DNA from: Stutzerimonas stutzeri
GTDB lineage: Bacteria > Pseudomonadota > Gammaproteobacteria > Pseudomonadales > Pseudomonadaceae
Assembly (NCBI GenBank): GCA_002387205.1
Contig: DGLA01000016.1
Coordinates: 403,327-467,326 of the forward strand
DNA length: 64,000 nt
Reading direction: 5' to 3'
The first letter of the stretch is position 1, and the number at the start of each line of letters is the position of its first letter. The position numbers and the translations under genes were made by a program. The notes below the pieces were generated by a model. It did no database searches, was not told where the DNA came from, and was given only the letters and a program-made list of their open reading frames with translations. This document shows positions 16,299-24,930 of the stretch, piece after piece.

Positions 16299-18058
16299 TG
16301 GTCTGCGATCAGGCTTGATTCGATGGTGTACAGACTGTAGCCGGGCTCCTGTTTGGCCTGGCGCTTGGCGTCAGACGCCAGACTGGCGAGCTGCGATGCA
16401 TCGAGCGTAGCCGGCCGTTGCCTTTCGAGCAGCACGGCACCGACCGACAGGGACAATAGCGGATAGCGCTGCTGGCCTCCCTGACGCGCCTCAGCGACAA
16501 AACAGCCTTCGGCGAGGTGCTCGCTGCGGTAGAAGGGTTTACAGCGCCGCTCGAATGTCTGGAATAGCTTTTCAATCTTTGATGACCATCCGTTCGGGTG
16601 GACGACGAGCATGAAGTCGTCACCGCCTATGTGGCCGACGAAGTCAGAGGTCGAGTCGATCTGCTCATCCAGGCAATGCGCCAGGCACAGGAGGATCTCG
16701 TCGCCCTTGGCGTAGCCATAGAGGTCATTGAATGGCTTGAAATGGTCGATGTCCACGTAACAGATGACCGCTTCTAGCTCGTTCCTCAGTAGTCGCGTCA
16801 AACACTGCTGGATCGGCACGTTGCCCGGCAGCAAGGTCAGGGGATTGGCGTGGCGAGCTTGCTGGATTTTCATTTCAGTGATCAGCTTCAACACGTCGAT
16901 CACCCGTCCAAGCCCATGGTAGGTGCCGTCCAGGGTGATCACGAAGTCCTCCTCGATGCGTTGCCTGGCTCGACTGGTAAGCAGGCGGCTGACCTGCTGC
17001 AGGGATTGGCTCAGCTCCACCGCCAGGAAGTCATCGCTCATCAACCTGCTGATTGGCTTGCGTGCGAGCAGGTCGGTTGCAAAGGGTTTTAGCAGGGCAT
17101 CGGAAAGCAGGCCGCGATGGACGATACCAATGGGGCGGTCAGTGGCGTCCAGTACCGCCACGGAGTTGAGATTGGCTTGCAGGCGAAAGAGCTCCAGCAC
17201 ATCTGCAATGGGTTGCGAGGCGGGGACGGCTGACTGCTTGATCACTAGCGCAGAGAGGTCCGGACTGTCCTCGGCGAGGGATTCCCCGTTGTTGTCCGGA
17301 CCTGGCAGTACGATCTCCATGTCCGTACCAGGTTCGTCAGTGGGGCGTCCCAGCAGGTATCCCTGGACCAGGTCGATGCCCATGTCCGAAAGCGTCCGCA
17401 ATTCTTCGCCCAGCTCGATACCCTCGGCGATGACCTGTGCCCGTGATGCCCGGGCTATCTTCATGATCGATTCGACGAATTCGCGCTTGACCCCGTCGCG
17501 ATGAATGCCATCAATGAAGTAACGGTCGATCTTCACGTAATCAGGGCGCAGCTCCGACCACATGCGCAGGCTGGAATACCCGGCTCCCAGATCGTCCAGA
17601 GCGATGGAGAAGCCCATGTCGCGGTAATGGTGGAGTGCCGCGTCGAGAAGATCGAAGTCGTCGGTGGGTGTCTGCTCGGTTAGTTCGATGACCACCCTGG
17701 CGGCGGGTATTCGGTACCTCTGTAGCAGCTCGAGGGTCCGGCCAGCCTTGTGAGTAGCGTCGAGCAGCATTTCGGGTGAAGCATTGAGGAAGAGCTTGCC
17801 TTGCAGTTTCAACTGACTGTAGCGACGACAGGCGTTTTCCCGGCAGGTCATCTCCAGTTCGTTGATGCGCCCCGCATGGCGCGCTGCGGCCAGCAGGTTG
17901 ATGGGAGAATGCAGAGGCGTATTGGAGGGGCCTCGCGTAAGCGCCTCGTAGCCCAGGATGCGCCGCTCGGAGAGGGATACGATGGGCTGAAACAGGGTGG
18001 TGATGCCGCCGTGAGCCAGGATGTTATCCAGCGTGCTCAACTGCTCGGTGACGGTCAT
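16265..18058 (-). CDS. EAL-CBS-GGDEF cyclic-di-GMP protein
   Basis: The 597-residue cytoplasmic protein has an N-terminal EAL phosphodiesterase domain (about 15-250), two CBS motifs (about 285-400) and a C-terminal GGDEF domain (about 430-590). The EAL catalytic set looks complete: GYEALTR, FLNASPE, VIELTEQ, DDLGAGYSSL, VKIDRYFIDG, IAEGIE and QGYLLGRP. The GGDEF active loop reads GGDDF with DIDHFKPFNDLYGYAKGDE upstream, a conservative change that may keep cyclase activity or GTP binding. CBS modules usually sense adenine nucleotides. ATG 18058 is chosen; a frame extension to 18124 would read through a strong hairpin. Confidence 0.88.
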   Translation of the reverse strand: MTVTEQLSTLDNILAHGGITTLFQPIVSLSERRILGYEALTRGPSNTPLHSPINLLAAARHAGRINELEMTCRENACRRYSQLKLQGKLFLNASPEMLLDATHKAGRTLELLQRYRIPAARVVIELTEQTPTDDFDLLDAALHHYRDMGFSIALDDLGAGYSSLRMWSELRPDYVKIDRYFIDGIHRDGVKREFVESIMKIARASRAQVIAEGIELGEELRTLSDMGIDLVQGYLLGRPTDEPGTDMEIVLPGPDNNGESLAEDSPDLSALVIKQSAVPASQPIADVLELFRLQANLNSVAVLDATDRPIGIVHRGLLSDALLKPFATDLLARKPISRLMSDDFLAVELSQSLQQVSRLLTSRARQRIEEDFVITLDGTYHGLGRVIDVLKLITEMKIQQARHANPLTLLPGNVPIQQCLTRLLRNELEAVICYVDIDHFKPFNDLYGYAKGDEILLCLAHCLDEQIDSTSDFVGHIGGDDFMLVVHPNGWSSKIEKLFQTFERRCKPFYRSEHLAEGCFVAEARQGGQQRYPLLSLSVGAVLLERQRPATLDASQLASLASDAKRQAKQEPGYSLYTIESSLIADHHNPSLAALAL

Positions 18059-18086
18059 GGTGATCTCGTGGTGGCCGGAAATGCGA

Positions 18087-18148
18087 AGGGCCGTATGGAA
18101 ACGGCCCTCGTATTTCACGACCAAATGATGTCACTTTGATGACATCAT
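18087..18148. terminator. Two hairpins between prc and the EAL-CBS-GGDEF gene
   Basis: AGGGCCGT (18087-18094) pairs with ACGGCCCT (18101-18108), and ATGATGTCA (18125-18133) pairs with TGACATCAT (18140-18148). They lie between the prc stop and the next start on the minus strand. The T-tracts after each are short, so they may be terminators for prc or an attenuator/operator for the downstream gene. Confidence 0.5.
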
Positions 18149-18152
18149 GCAT

Positions 18153-20249
18153 TTATCGCTGGATCGATGCTTCCTTCGCCACCGAGTTTTCCAGCCCCAG
18201 ATAATCGAGAAGGATACGACCGCTCTCGGCCAGATAGGCGTCGTCTTCGGGCTTGACCTTCTCTGGCTCGATGTGCGGCGTGTTCTCATCCTCGCGCTCA
18301 AGTTTTGCTAAAGGCTCTTCGCCCTTGGCTGATCGCAGGGCATTCTCTAGCGCAAGCTGGCGTTTCTCGATGCGATCCTGCTGCGCACGGCGCTTCTCTT
18401 CGTTGAGGCTGACAGTGGTTTCGTGCATCAGCTCCTGGGTCAGCGCCAGGCGATCCCGGGTGAACACAAAATCCGGGTTATCACCGGTACGCGTGTCGTG
18501 ACGCGCCTTCAGTTCTGCGAGAAATGGCTTGAACGGATTCATGTCCGGGTTGATCGCCGCTCGGATGCTGTCCCATGGCATCGCTTCGGGCAGAGCGCTT
18601 TCACCGATTTCCTTGGTATCGACTTCGGCCGGATAGGAGATGTCCGGAATCACTCCTTGATGCTGTGTGCTCTGTCCGGAGACGCGATAGAACTTGGCGA
18701 GGGTCAGCTTGAGTTCGCCATGGTTGAGCGGCTGCACGGTCTGCACGGTACCTTTACCAAAGGTCTGGCCGCCGACGATCAAGGCGCGATGGTAATCCTG
18801 CATGGCGCCGGCGAAGATTTCCGAGGCCGACGCGGACAGTCGATTCACCAGCACCGCCAATGGACCCTTGTAGAACACACCGGTTTGCTCGTCGGCGAGG
18901 ACATCGACCCGGCCATCGCTGTTGCGCACCAGTACCGTCGGACCCTGGTTGATGAACAGGCCGGTCAGTTCGGTAGCTTCCTGAAGTGAGCCGCCGCCAT
19001 TGTTGCGCAGATCGATCACCACGCCATCGACGTTTTCCTGCTCAAGCTCGGTAAGCAACTTCTTTACGTCACGGGTGGTGCTCTTGTAGTCCTTGTCGCC
19101 CGCACGAAGTGCCTTGAAATCAAGATAGAAGGCCGGGATCTCGATGACGCCAAGCTTGTAGGCGCGCCCATCCTGCTCAAGGTTGAGGATGGATTTCTTG
19201 GCTGCCTGTTCTTCAAGCTTGACCGCTTCGCGCGTAATGGCGACGACCTTGCTGCTCTGATCGTTCGGCGCATTGCTGGCGGGGATGACTTCAAGGCGCA
19301 CAACCGAGCCCTTGGGACCACGGATCAGTTTGACCACCTCATCGAGACGCCAGCCGATCACGTCGACCATCTCCTCGTCGCTCTGGCCGACGCCGATGAT
19401 CTTGTCTGCCGGCGCGATCTGTTTGCTCTTCTCGGCCGGGCCGGCTGGAACCAGGCGCACGACCTTGACGTGTTCGTTGTCGCTTTGCAGCACTGCACCA
19501 ATGCCTTCCAGGGAAAGGCTCATGTTTATGTCGAAGTTCTCTGCGTTATCTGGCGAGAGATACTGGGTATGCGGGTCGTACGATTGGGCGAAAGCGTTGA
19601 TATAGGTCTGGAACACGTCTTCGCCGCGGGTCTGTTCCAGGCGAGACAGCTGGTTCTTGTAGCGCTTGACCAGCAACTCCTGAATCGCCGCCGGCTCCTT
19701 GCCGGCCAGCTTCAGTCGCAGCACCTCATCCTTGACGCGTTTGCGCCAGAGGTCATCAAGCGCCGCCTCGTTCTCCGGCCAGGCCGCGTTCTTGCGGTCT
19801 ATCAACAGCTCTTCATCGAGACTGAAGTCGAAGCTGTCGACGCCTTTGTCCAGCAGGCTCAGCGCATACTGGAGCCGACTCTGCAGGCGTTGCAGATGCA
19901 CCTTGTAGATGGCGAAGCCAGGTTCGAGGTTGCCGTTCTTGAGGAAGTCGTCGAACTCATTACGCCACGTCTCGAACTCTGCCAGGTCACCAGCTGTGAA
20001 GTAGCTGCGCGATGGATCGAGCATTTCGATATAGCTGTCGAATATCTTTGCCGATCGGGCATCGTTCAGCGGGGGTTTGTTGTAATGGTGGCGTTTGAGC
20101 AGCTCGACGACGTTCAGGCTGGCTATAACCTGATCGCGGTCAGGCTGCAGATAATCCCAGTCGTGCCCTTCGGCGGGCTTGGCCAGGGTGGCGCTGGTCT
20201 GGAAGGCCAGCAGCAGGGCTAGAACGCCTGCGCTCAATGATCGTTTCAT
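18153..20249 (-). CDS. prc: Carboxy-terminal processing protease Prc/Tsp
   Basis: This 698-residue periplasmic S41 protease has a signal peptide (RSLSAGVLALLLAFQTSATLA), a PDZ domain (about 230-320) with SLEGIGAVLQSD, and the catalytic core with RLSASASEIFAG (nucleophile Ser) and GQTFGKGTVQ (general-base Lys). The C-terminal DUF3340 region has basic and acidic stretches. The length fits Tsp/Prc. In P. aeruginosa the orthologue (AlgO) takes part in degrading anti-sigma factor MucA. ATG 20249 directly precedes the signal peptide; the frame extends to 20285 without a better start. Confidence 0.94.
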   Translation of the reverse strand: MKRSLSAGVLALLLAFQTSATLAKPAEGHDWDYLQPDRDQVIASLNVVELLKRHHYNKPPLNDARSAKIFDSYIEMLDPSRSYFTAGDLAEFETWRNEFDDFLKNGNLEPGFAIYKVHLQRLQSRLQYALSLLDKGVDSFDFSLDEELLIDRKNAAWPENEAALDDLWRKRVKDEVLRLKLAGKEPAAIQELLVKRYKNQLSRLEQTRGEDVFQTYINAFAQSYDPHTQYLSPDNAENFDINMSLSLEGIGAVLQSDNEHVKVVRLVPAGPAEKSKQIAPADKIIGVGQSDEEMVDVIGWRLDEVVKLIRGPKGSVVRLEVIPASNAPNDQSSKVVAITREAVKLEEQAAKKSILNLEQDGRAYKLGVIEIPAFYLDFKALRAGDKDYKSTTRDVKKLLTELEQENVDGVVIDLRNNGGGSLQEATELTGLFINQGPTVLVRNSDGRVDVLADEQTGVFYKGPLAVLVNRLSASASEIFAGAMQDYHRALIVGGQTFGKGTVQTVQPLNHGELKLTLAKFYRVSGQSTQHQGVIPDISYPAEVDTKEIGESALPEAMPWDSIRAAINPDMNPFKPFLAELKARHDTRTGDNPDFVFTRDRLALTQELMHETTVSLNEEKRRAQQDRIEKRQLALENALRSAKGEEPLAKLEREDENTPHIEPEKVKPEDDAYLAESGRILLDYLGLENSVAKEASIQR

Positions 20250-20289
20250 CTCGAAGGGGCGACGCTTGGCTGGGTGAGAACGCATAGTA

Positions 20290-20777
20290 GGCCATCAAAT
20301 CAGGCGCCGGAGCAGGGATCCGTCCGGCGGTAAAAAACAATAGCCCGGTGGCGGCTGGCACGCCGTAACAGAGCATGCTCTGTGCCGTATTGCGAGTGCC
20401 GCAAGCCTCGTTGCCGGATCGAAGAAATCAACGGTTTCGAATGGGCTGTTCACTTATAGCCTGTAACCCGCCAGCCTGGTCCGCACCGCTGGCAGGCCAA
20501 GTCGAGCAGGCATAATTGGAAACCACTATGGAGGCAGCATGGCGGCATTGCAAGGTATTGCAGCTCATGCGAGGTCAGCCGGAGTGGGTCAATAAAGCTG
20601 CACTAGCCGGCAATCCTGTATCGCGCAAAAATGCTCCGGTCGTCGACGACGGCCTCGAATAGGACAGAAGCCAGGCGTCTGTCGGTTGGCTCAGTGCTCG
20701 TCGCTGCCAGCCAAAGCGCATCGCCTCTGTTTTGCCTGGCTGGGTTGCGGCTCGGCAAGCTGTCCTACATTGTCCAA
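20290..20777. other. 488-bp stretch without a supported gene
   Basis: No reading frame here looks coding on either strand. It holds a 16-bp perfect palindrome, ACAGAGCATGCTCTGT at 20368-20383, about 120 bases upstream of prc. Its arms are in the opposite order from a LexA box. The promoter of prc should lie here but no clear one was found. Confidence 0.5.
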
Positions 20778-22067
20778 TCAGGGCAGTTCAGGGCTGGAGT
20801 AGAACGCGCTGAGCACCTTGACCAGATGGGCCAGGTCCTGACTGCCAGCGAGCTCCCGAATCGAGTGCATAGCAAAGGTCGGCAGGCCGATGTCTACGGT
20901 GCGGACACCAAGCTGGCTGGCCGTGATAGGCCCAATGGTCGAGCCACATCCCATGTCGCTGCGCGTGACGAAGCTCTGTACCGACACCTCGTTCTCGAGG
21001 CAGAGATGACGGAAGAAACCGGCCGTTTCGCTGCTGGTCGCGTAGCGCTGGTTGCTGTTCACCTTAATAACCGGGCCTGCATTGAGCTTCGGCCCATGGT
21101 TGCCGTCATGCTTGTCGCTGTAATTGGGGTGCACGGCATGCGCATTGTCGGCCGAGATCATCAGTGAGCGATTGATGCTGCGCTGGAAACCTTCACCTTC
21201 CGGTAGTACGCGGCGTAGCACCTGCTCCAGGAAGGGGCCGTCCGCACCGCACATGGAGGTCGAGCCGACCTCTTCGTGATCGGTGCAGACCAGCACGCAG
21301 CTTTCTTCCGGGCCGGCTCGCAGCAGGGCCTGCAATCCGGCGAAGCATGACAGCAGATTATCCAACCGGGCGCCGGCGATGAAGTCTCCGTTGAGACCGA
21401 TGACCGCCGCGCTCTGGGTGTCATAGAAGCTGAGTTCGAAATCCAGCACTACATCGGCGACCAGGCCGTGTTCGCGGCTGAGCTGGTCAGCGAGCAGGGC
21501 GCGGAAGTCCGGGCTGTCCTCGCTGGCGATCTGGGCCAGGATAGGCGGCAGTTCGTTTTGTGGGTTGATGGCCCAGCCCTGGTTGGCTTCCCGGTTCAGG
21601 TGAATCGCAAGGCTCGGAATCACCGCAATGGGCAGCTTGAAGTCGATGAGCTGACTTTCGATCCTGCCGTCGCGGCTGTAGGTGACACGTCCCGCCAGGG
21701 ACAGGTCGCGATCGAACCAGGGCGCCAGCAGCGCGCCGCCATAGACTTCCACCCCGAGTTGCCAGAAGCCCTGGCGTTGCAGTTCCGGTTGCGGTTTGAC
21801 CCGCAGGCAGGGGCTGTCGGTATGGGCCCCAACCAGGCGTATGCCGTGATCGATCGCCGGTTTGCTACCGAGCTGGAACGCGATGATGGCGGAGTCGTTA
21901 CGCGTCACGTAGTAGCGACCACCCGGTTCGGTATGCCAGGTCTCGCGCTCGTCCAACGCCTTGTAGCCGGCGGCCTGCAGGCTCAGCGCGAGGCTGCGGG
22001 TGGCGTGAAACGGGGTTGGGGAGGCCCTGAGGTAATCGATCAGACCCTGGTTGAGTTCTTCGCGCAT
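20778..22067 (-). CDS. apeB: M18 family aminopeptidase
   Basis: The 429-residue cytosolic zinc aminopeptidase has the M18 layout: LVGAHTDSPCLRVKP (metal His/Asp), CVLVCTDHEEVGS (catalytic Glu and metal Glu), SADNAHAVHPNY and a C-terminal MHSIRELAGSQD with the last metal His. Members remove N-terminal, often acidic or neutral, residues from peptides. ATG 22067 follows GGAGCTC; the upstream in-frame ATG at 22091 lacks a ribosome site. The order apeB-rluA-minE is the same as I recall for P. aeruginosa. Confidence 0.92.
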   Translation of the reverse strand: MREELNQGLIDYLRASPTPFHATRSLALSLQAAGYKALDERETWHTEPGGRYYVTRNDSAIIAFQLGSKPAIDHGIRLVGAHTDSPCLRVKPQPELQRQGFWQLGVEVYGGALLAPWFDRDLSLAGRVTYSRDGRIESQLIDFKLPIAVIPSLAIHLNREANQGWAINPQNELPPILAQIASEDSPDFRALLADQLSREHGLVADVVLDFELSFYDTQSAAVIGLNGDFIAGARLDNLLSCFAGLQALLRAGPEESCVLVCTDHEEVGSTSMCGADGPFLEQVLRRVLPEGEGFQRSINRSLMISADNAHAVHPNYSDKHDGNHGPKLNAGPVIKVNSNQRYATSSETAGFFRHLCLENEVSVQSFVTRSDMGCGSTIGPITASQLGVRTVDIGLPTFAMHSIRELAGSQDLAHLVKVLSAFYSSPELP

Positions 22068-22157
22068 GACGAGCTCCTGGCTGCAAGGCATGGAAGTTTA
22101 TCGGATTACGCAGTGAGATAGCCCAGGCATTGCCTGCCAGACAGGAGCCCTGTTTGA

Positions 22158-22793
22158 CTAGAACGGAGCCGGGCAGTCGAAGCGCAGGCGTTCGCCGGTC
22201 TGCGGTTGGGTCAGCGAGAGCATGCTGGCGTGCAGGCAAAGCCGATCATGGGCCGCAAGTGCCTGCTCATGGGCATACAGTCGATCGCCCAGCAGGGGGT
22301 GACCGATAGAGAGCATGTGCACGCGCAATTGGTGGGAGCGGCCAGTGATGGGGGTCAGCTCGACGCGGCTGTATTCACCGCGCCGCTCCAGGACTCGCCA
22401 ATAGGTCAATGCGTGTTTGCCCAGTTCATGGTCGACGACATGTCGTGGCTTGGTGGGCGGGTCATAGCGCAGCGGAAGGTCGATGCTGCCGCTGTCCCGC
22501 TCGGGTTCGCCCCAGCACAGGGCGGTGTAGGCCTTCTCGGTCTCGCGGTCATGGAACTGTCGGGACAGCTCTCGATGACTGTCGGGGTCGCGCGCCAGCA
22601 CGATGAGGCCCGAGGTTTCCCAGTCCAGCCGGTGCACGATCCGCGCTTCCGGATAACCGTTATCCTGCAGGCGGGTGACCAGGCAGTCCCTGTTGTCCTC
22701 GGCTCGGCCGGGTACGGAAAGGAGCAGGGTAGGCTTGTTGATCACCAGCAGGGCAGCGTCCTGGTGAACGATCTGGATGTTGCTCAGGGGCAT
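22158..22793 (-). CDS. rluA: RluA pseudouridine synthase (23S rRNA/tRNA)
   Basis: This 211-residue pseudouridine synthase carries EARIVHRLDWETSGL with catalytic Asp57 and ITGRSHQLRVHM, the two RluA-family signatures. The short length without an S4 domain matches RluA, which modifies position 746 of 23S rRNA and position 32 of some tRNAs in E. coli. ATG 22793 is used. It is downstream of minE, separated by a strong hairpin. Confidence 0.9.
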   Translation of the reverse strand: MPLSNIQIVHQDAALLVINKPTLLLSVPGRAEDNRDCLVTRLQDNGYPEARIVHRLDWETSGLIVLARDPDSHRELSRQFHDRETEKAYTALCWGEPERDSGSIDLPLRYDPPTKPRHVVDHELGKHALTYWRVLERRGEYSRVELTPITGRSHQLRVHMLSIGHPLLGDRLYAHEQALAAHDRLCLHASMLSLTQPQTGERLRFDCPAPF

Positions 22794-22812
22794 CTTTGAT
22801 TTCCGCTAACGA

Positions 22813-22836
22813 CATCGGCGACCGAAGTCGCCGATG
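22813..22836 (-). terminator. TTCG-loop hairpin between minE and rluA
   Basis: CATCGGCGAC and GTCGCCGATG form a perfect 10-bp stem; read on the minus strand the loop is TTCG closed by C-G, a very stable tetraloop. There is no long T-tract, so it may attenuate rather than fully end the minCDE transcript or protect its 3' end. Confidence 0.6.
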
Positions 22837-22877
22837 AACAGGTGCAGCACAGGGGGCCTGCTGCCTGGCCGGATCGT

Positions 22878-23135
22878 TTAGCGATCGGGCAGGGTGATGT
22901 TCAGCTCGAGAATCGAGCAGCTGCCCTGATCCTCCAGCGCGACCTGAACCTGGTCGCTGTCGATGTTCACGTATTTGCGAATCACCTCGACCAGTTCTTT
23001 CTGCAGAGCAGGCAGATAATCTGGCTGCGTCCGCTGGCCACGCTCGTGGGCAACGATTATCTGCAGGCGTTCCTTGGCGATGTTGGCTGGCGTTTCCTTC
23101 TTCTTGCGTTCACGAAAGAAGTCGAGGAAATTCAT
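22878..23135 (-). CDS. minE: MinE, topological regulator of cell division
   Basis: The 85-residue protein begins MNFLDFFRERKKKETPANIA (membrane-targeting and anti-MinCD part) and continues with KERLQIIVAHERGQRTQPDY and a C-terminal dimer domain, the standard MinE layout. MinE stimulates the MinD ATPase and drives pole-to-pole oscillation. Its ATG overlaps the minD stop by four bases (ATGA), so translation is coupled. Confidence 0.97.
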   Translation of the reverse strand: MNFLDFFRERKKKETPANIAKERLQIIVAHERGQRTQPDYLPALQKELVEVIRKYVNIDSDQVQVALEDQGSCSILELNITLPDR

Positions 23136-23947
23136 TCGCGACCTCCAAACAGGCGTTGCAGGAAGCCCTGCTTCTTCACATCAAGGAAGCGGTGGCTGAC
23201 TTCCTTGCCCAGCAGGCGGTCGACGGCATCGCTGTACGCCTGGCCGGCGTCGCTCTGGTCGTCGAGGATGACCGGCACGCCCTGGTTCGAGGCTTTCAGG
23301 ACCGCCTGCGATTCCGGGATCACGCCCAGCAGGCGGATCGACAGGATTTCCTCGACGTCCTCGACGCCAAGCATCTCGCCCTTGACTACGCGCTCGGGGT
23401 TGTAGCGGGTCAGCAGCAGGTGCTCCTTGATTGGCTCGTCGCCATTCTCGGCACGGCGGGACTTGCTGGCGAGCAGCCCGAGCATGCGGTCGGAGTCGCG
23501 AACAGAGGATACTTCCGGGTTGGTCACGACGATGGCTTCGTCAGCAAAGTACATCGCCAGGTGTGCACCTTTCTCGATGCCGGCCGGGGAGTCACAGATG
23601 ACATATTCGAAGGTCTTTGCCAGTTCATCGATGACCTTGCCGACGCCTTCAAGGGTGAGCGCATCCTTGTCACGGGTCTGGCTGGCTGCAAGGACATAAA
23701 GGTTTTCGAGGCGCTTGTCCTTGATCAGTGCCTGGGTCAGGGTGGCGTCGCCCTGGATGACATTGACGAAGTCGTACACCACACGACGCTCGCAGCCCAT
23801 GATCAGGTCCAGGTTACGCAGACCGACGTCGAAGTCGACGATGACGGTCTTGTGGCCGCGCAGGGCGAGGCCGGTACCGATGGCGGCGCTGGAAGTGGTT
23901 TTACCGACGCCACCCTTGCCGGAAGTGACTACGAGGATCTTGGCCAA
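23132..23947 (-). CDS. minD: MinD, septum-site-determining ATPase
   Basis: The 271-residue P-loop ATPase has the deviant Walker A SGKGGVGKTT (signature Lys11 and Lys16), DFDVGLRNLDLIMGCERR, YVICDSPAGIEKGA and a C-terminal amphipathic helix (KKQGFLQRLFGGRE) that binds the membrane. MinD recruits MinC to inhibit FtsZ near the poles. It lies between minC (91-base gap) and minE (overlap). Confidence 0.98.
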   Translation of the reverse strand: MAKILVVTSGKGGVGKTTSSAAIGTGLALRGHKTVIVDFDVGLRNLDLIMGCERRVVYDFVNVIQGDATLTQALIKDKRLENLYVLAASQTRDKDALTLEGVGKVIDELAKTFEYVICDSPAGIEKGAHLAMYFADEAIVVTNPEVSSVRDSDRMLGLLASKSRRAENGDEPIKEHLLLTRYNPERVVKGEMLGVEDVEEILSIRLLGVIPESQAVLKASNQGVPVILDDQSDAGQAYSDAVDRLLGKEVSHRFLDVKKQGFLQRLFGGRE

Positions 23948-24038
23948 GGTGATTCACCCTAAATATGAAGTCGGGACCGTAGCCGAGTCGGCTTACAGTA
24001 CGCCCGTTCTGGTGCTTGAAAATTCGCGGCAGTATCCG

Positions 24039-24770
24039 TTAAAGGCGGGTGATGTTCAACACGTCGCCGGATAGCTTCATCTGTACGGCCTCGGCCCAGA
24101 GAGGGTCGCGTCTGAGGTCTTCGGCCACCTTGTAATGTCCGGCAATCGAGACCATTTCAGCCGCAAGCTGCTGACAGAAAATGCGCGCATTGGTGTCGCC
24201 CTTGATGCCGGCCAGGGCACGCCCACGCAACGGACCGTACACATGGATGTTTCCATCGGCGAGAAGTTCCGCGCCCGGGCTGACGGCCGCAAGCACGATC
24301 AGGTCGCCGCCCTGGGCGTAGACCTGCTGGCCCCCACGAATAGGCGTGGCGACCACGCGGGTGGGGCGGTAGACGGGTTCGGCCGGTTTGGCGGGCTCGG
24401 CCGGACGCTTGCTGGCAATGTCGAGCGTGCGCTCACGAGCCCCGGAGGGCGGCAGGACTGGCAGATCGAGCTCGGCTGCAGCCTTGACGATCTGCGGGTC
24501 GCCTGCGCGCAGGGCAAGGGTGCGCAGGCCGTGCTTGCGGCACAGGGCGATAAGCGCAGGCAGATCGAGGTCACAGTCGGCGGGAAGCTTGTCCAGCGCC
24601 AATACCAGTGGCGTGTTGTTGAAAAAATCCGGCGCTTGTTCAACCTTTACGGCGAGCTGCTGATCCAGACGTTCAAGGTCATTCTGCGCCAGCTCCAGCA
24701 CGGTGATAGCGAGCATACTGCCCTTGAGCTGGAAAACGGCTGCTTGGTCGGGTAGATCGGCTTTGCTCAT
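24039..24770 (-). CDS. minC: MinC, septum-site-determining FtsZ inhibitor
   Basis: The 243-residue protein has an N-terminal FtsZ-inhibiting domain (about 1-105), a Pro/Ala-rich linker, and a C-terminal beta-helix domain with TPIRGGQQVYAQGGDLIVLA, GNIHVYGPLRGRALAG and NARIFCQQLAAEMVSIAGHY that binds MinD. It is the first gene of the minCDE operon and is divergent from the lpxL-like acyltransferase. Confidence 0.95.
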   Translation of the reverse strand: MSKADLPDQAAVFQLKGSMLAITVLELAQNDLERLDQQLAVKVEQAPDFFNNTPLVLALDKLPADCDLDLPALIALCRKHGLRTLALRAGDPQIVKAAAELDLPVLPPSGARERTLDIASKRPAEPAKPAEPVYRPTRVVATPIRGGQQVYAQGGDLIVLAAVSPGAELLADGNIHVYGPLRGRALAGIKGDTNARIFCQQLAAEMVSIAGHYKVAEDLRRDPLWAEAVQMKLSGDVLNITRL

Positions 24771-24930
24771 GGTCTGCCTGCTGCGGTAAATGGCGAGGAC
24801 TTATAGCGGGGCGGGTGGCAGGCTGCAAGTCTTCGCCGCGCTATCGGATGGATGCCATGCATCGAGACGCAGCCGCATCGGCAGGCATTTTGTCGCTAGA
24901 ATGCCCGCTTTTCCTGGTACGAGCTTGCTA

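Noticed and set aside
20368..20383. Palindrome ACAGAGCATGCTCTGT as a LexA box
   Set aside because: The arms are in the reverse order from CTGT-N8-ACAG, so it is not a LexA site.
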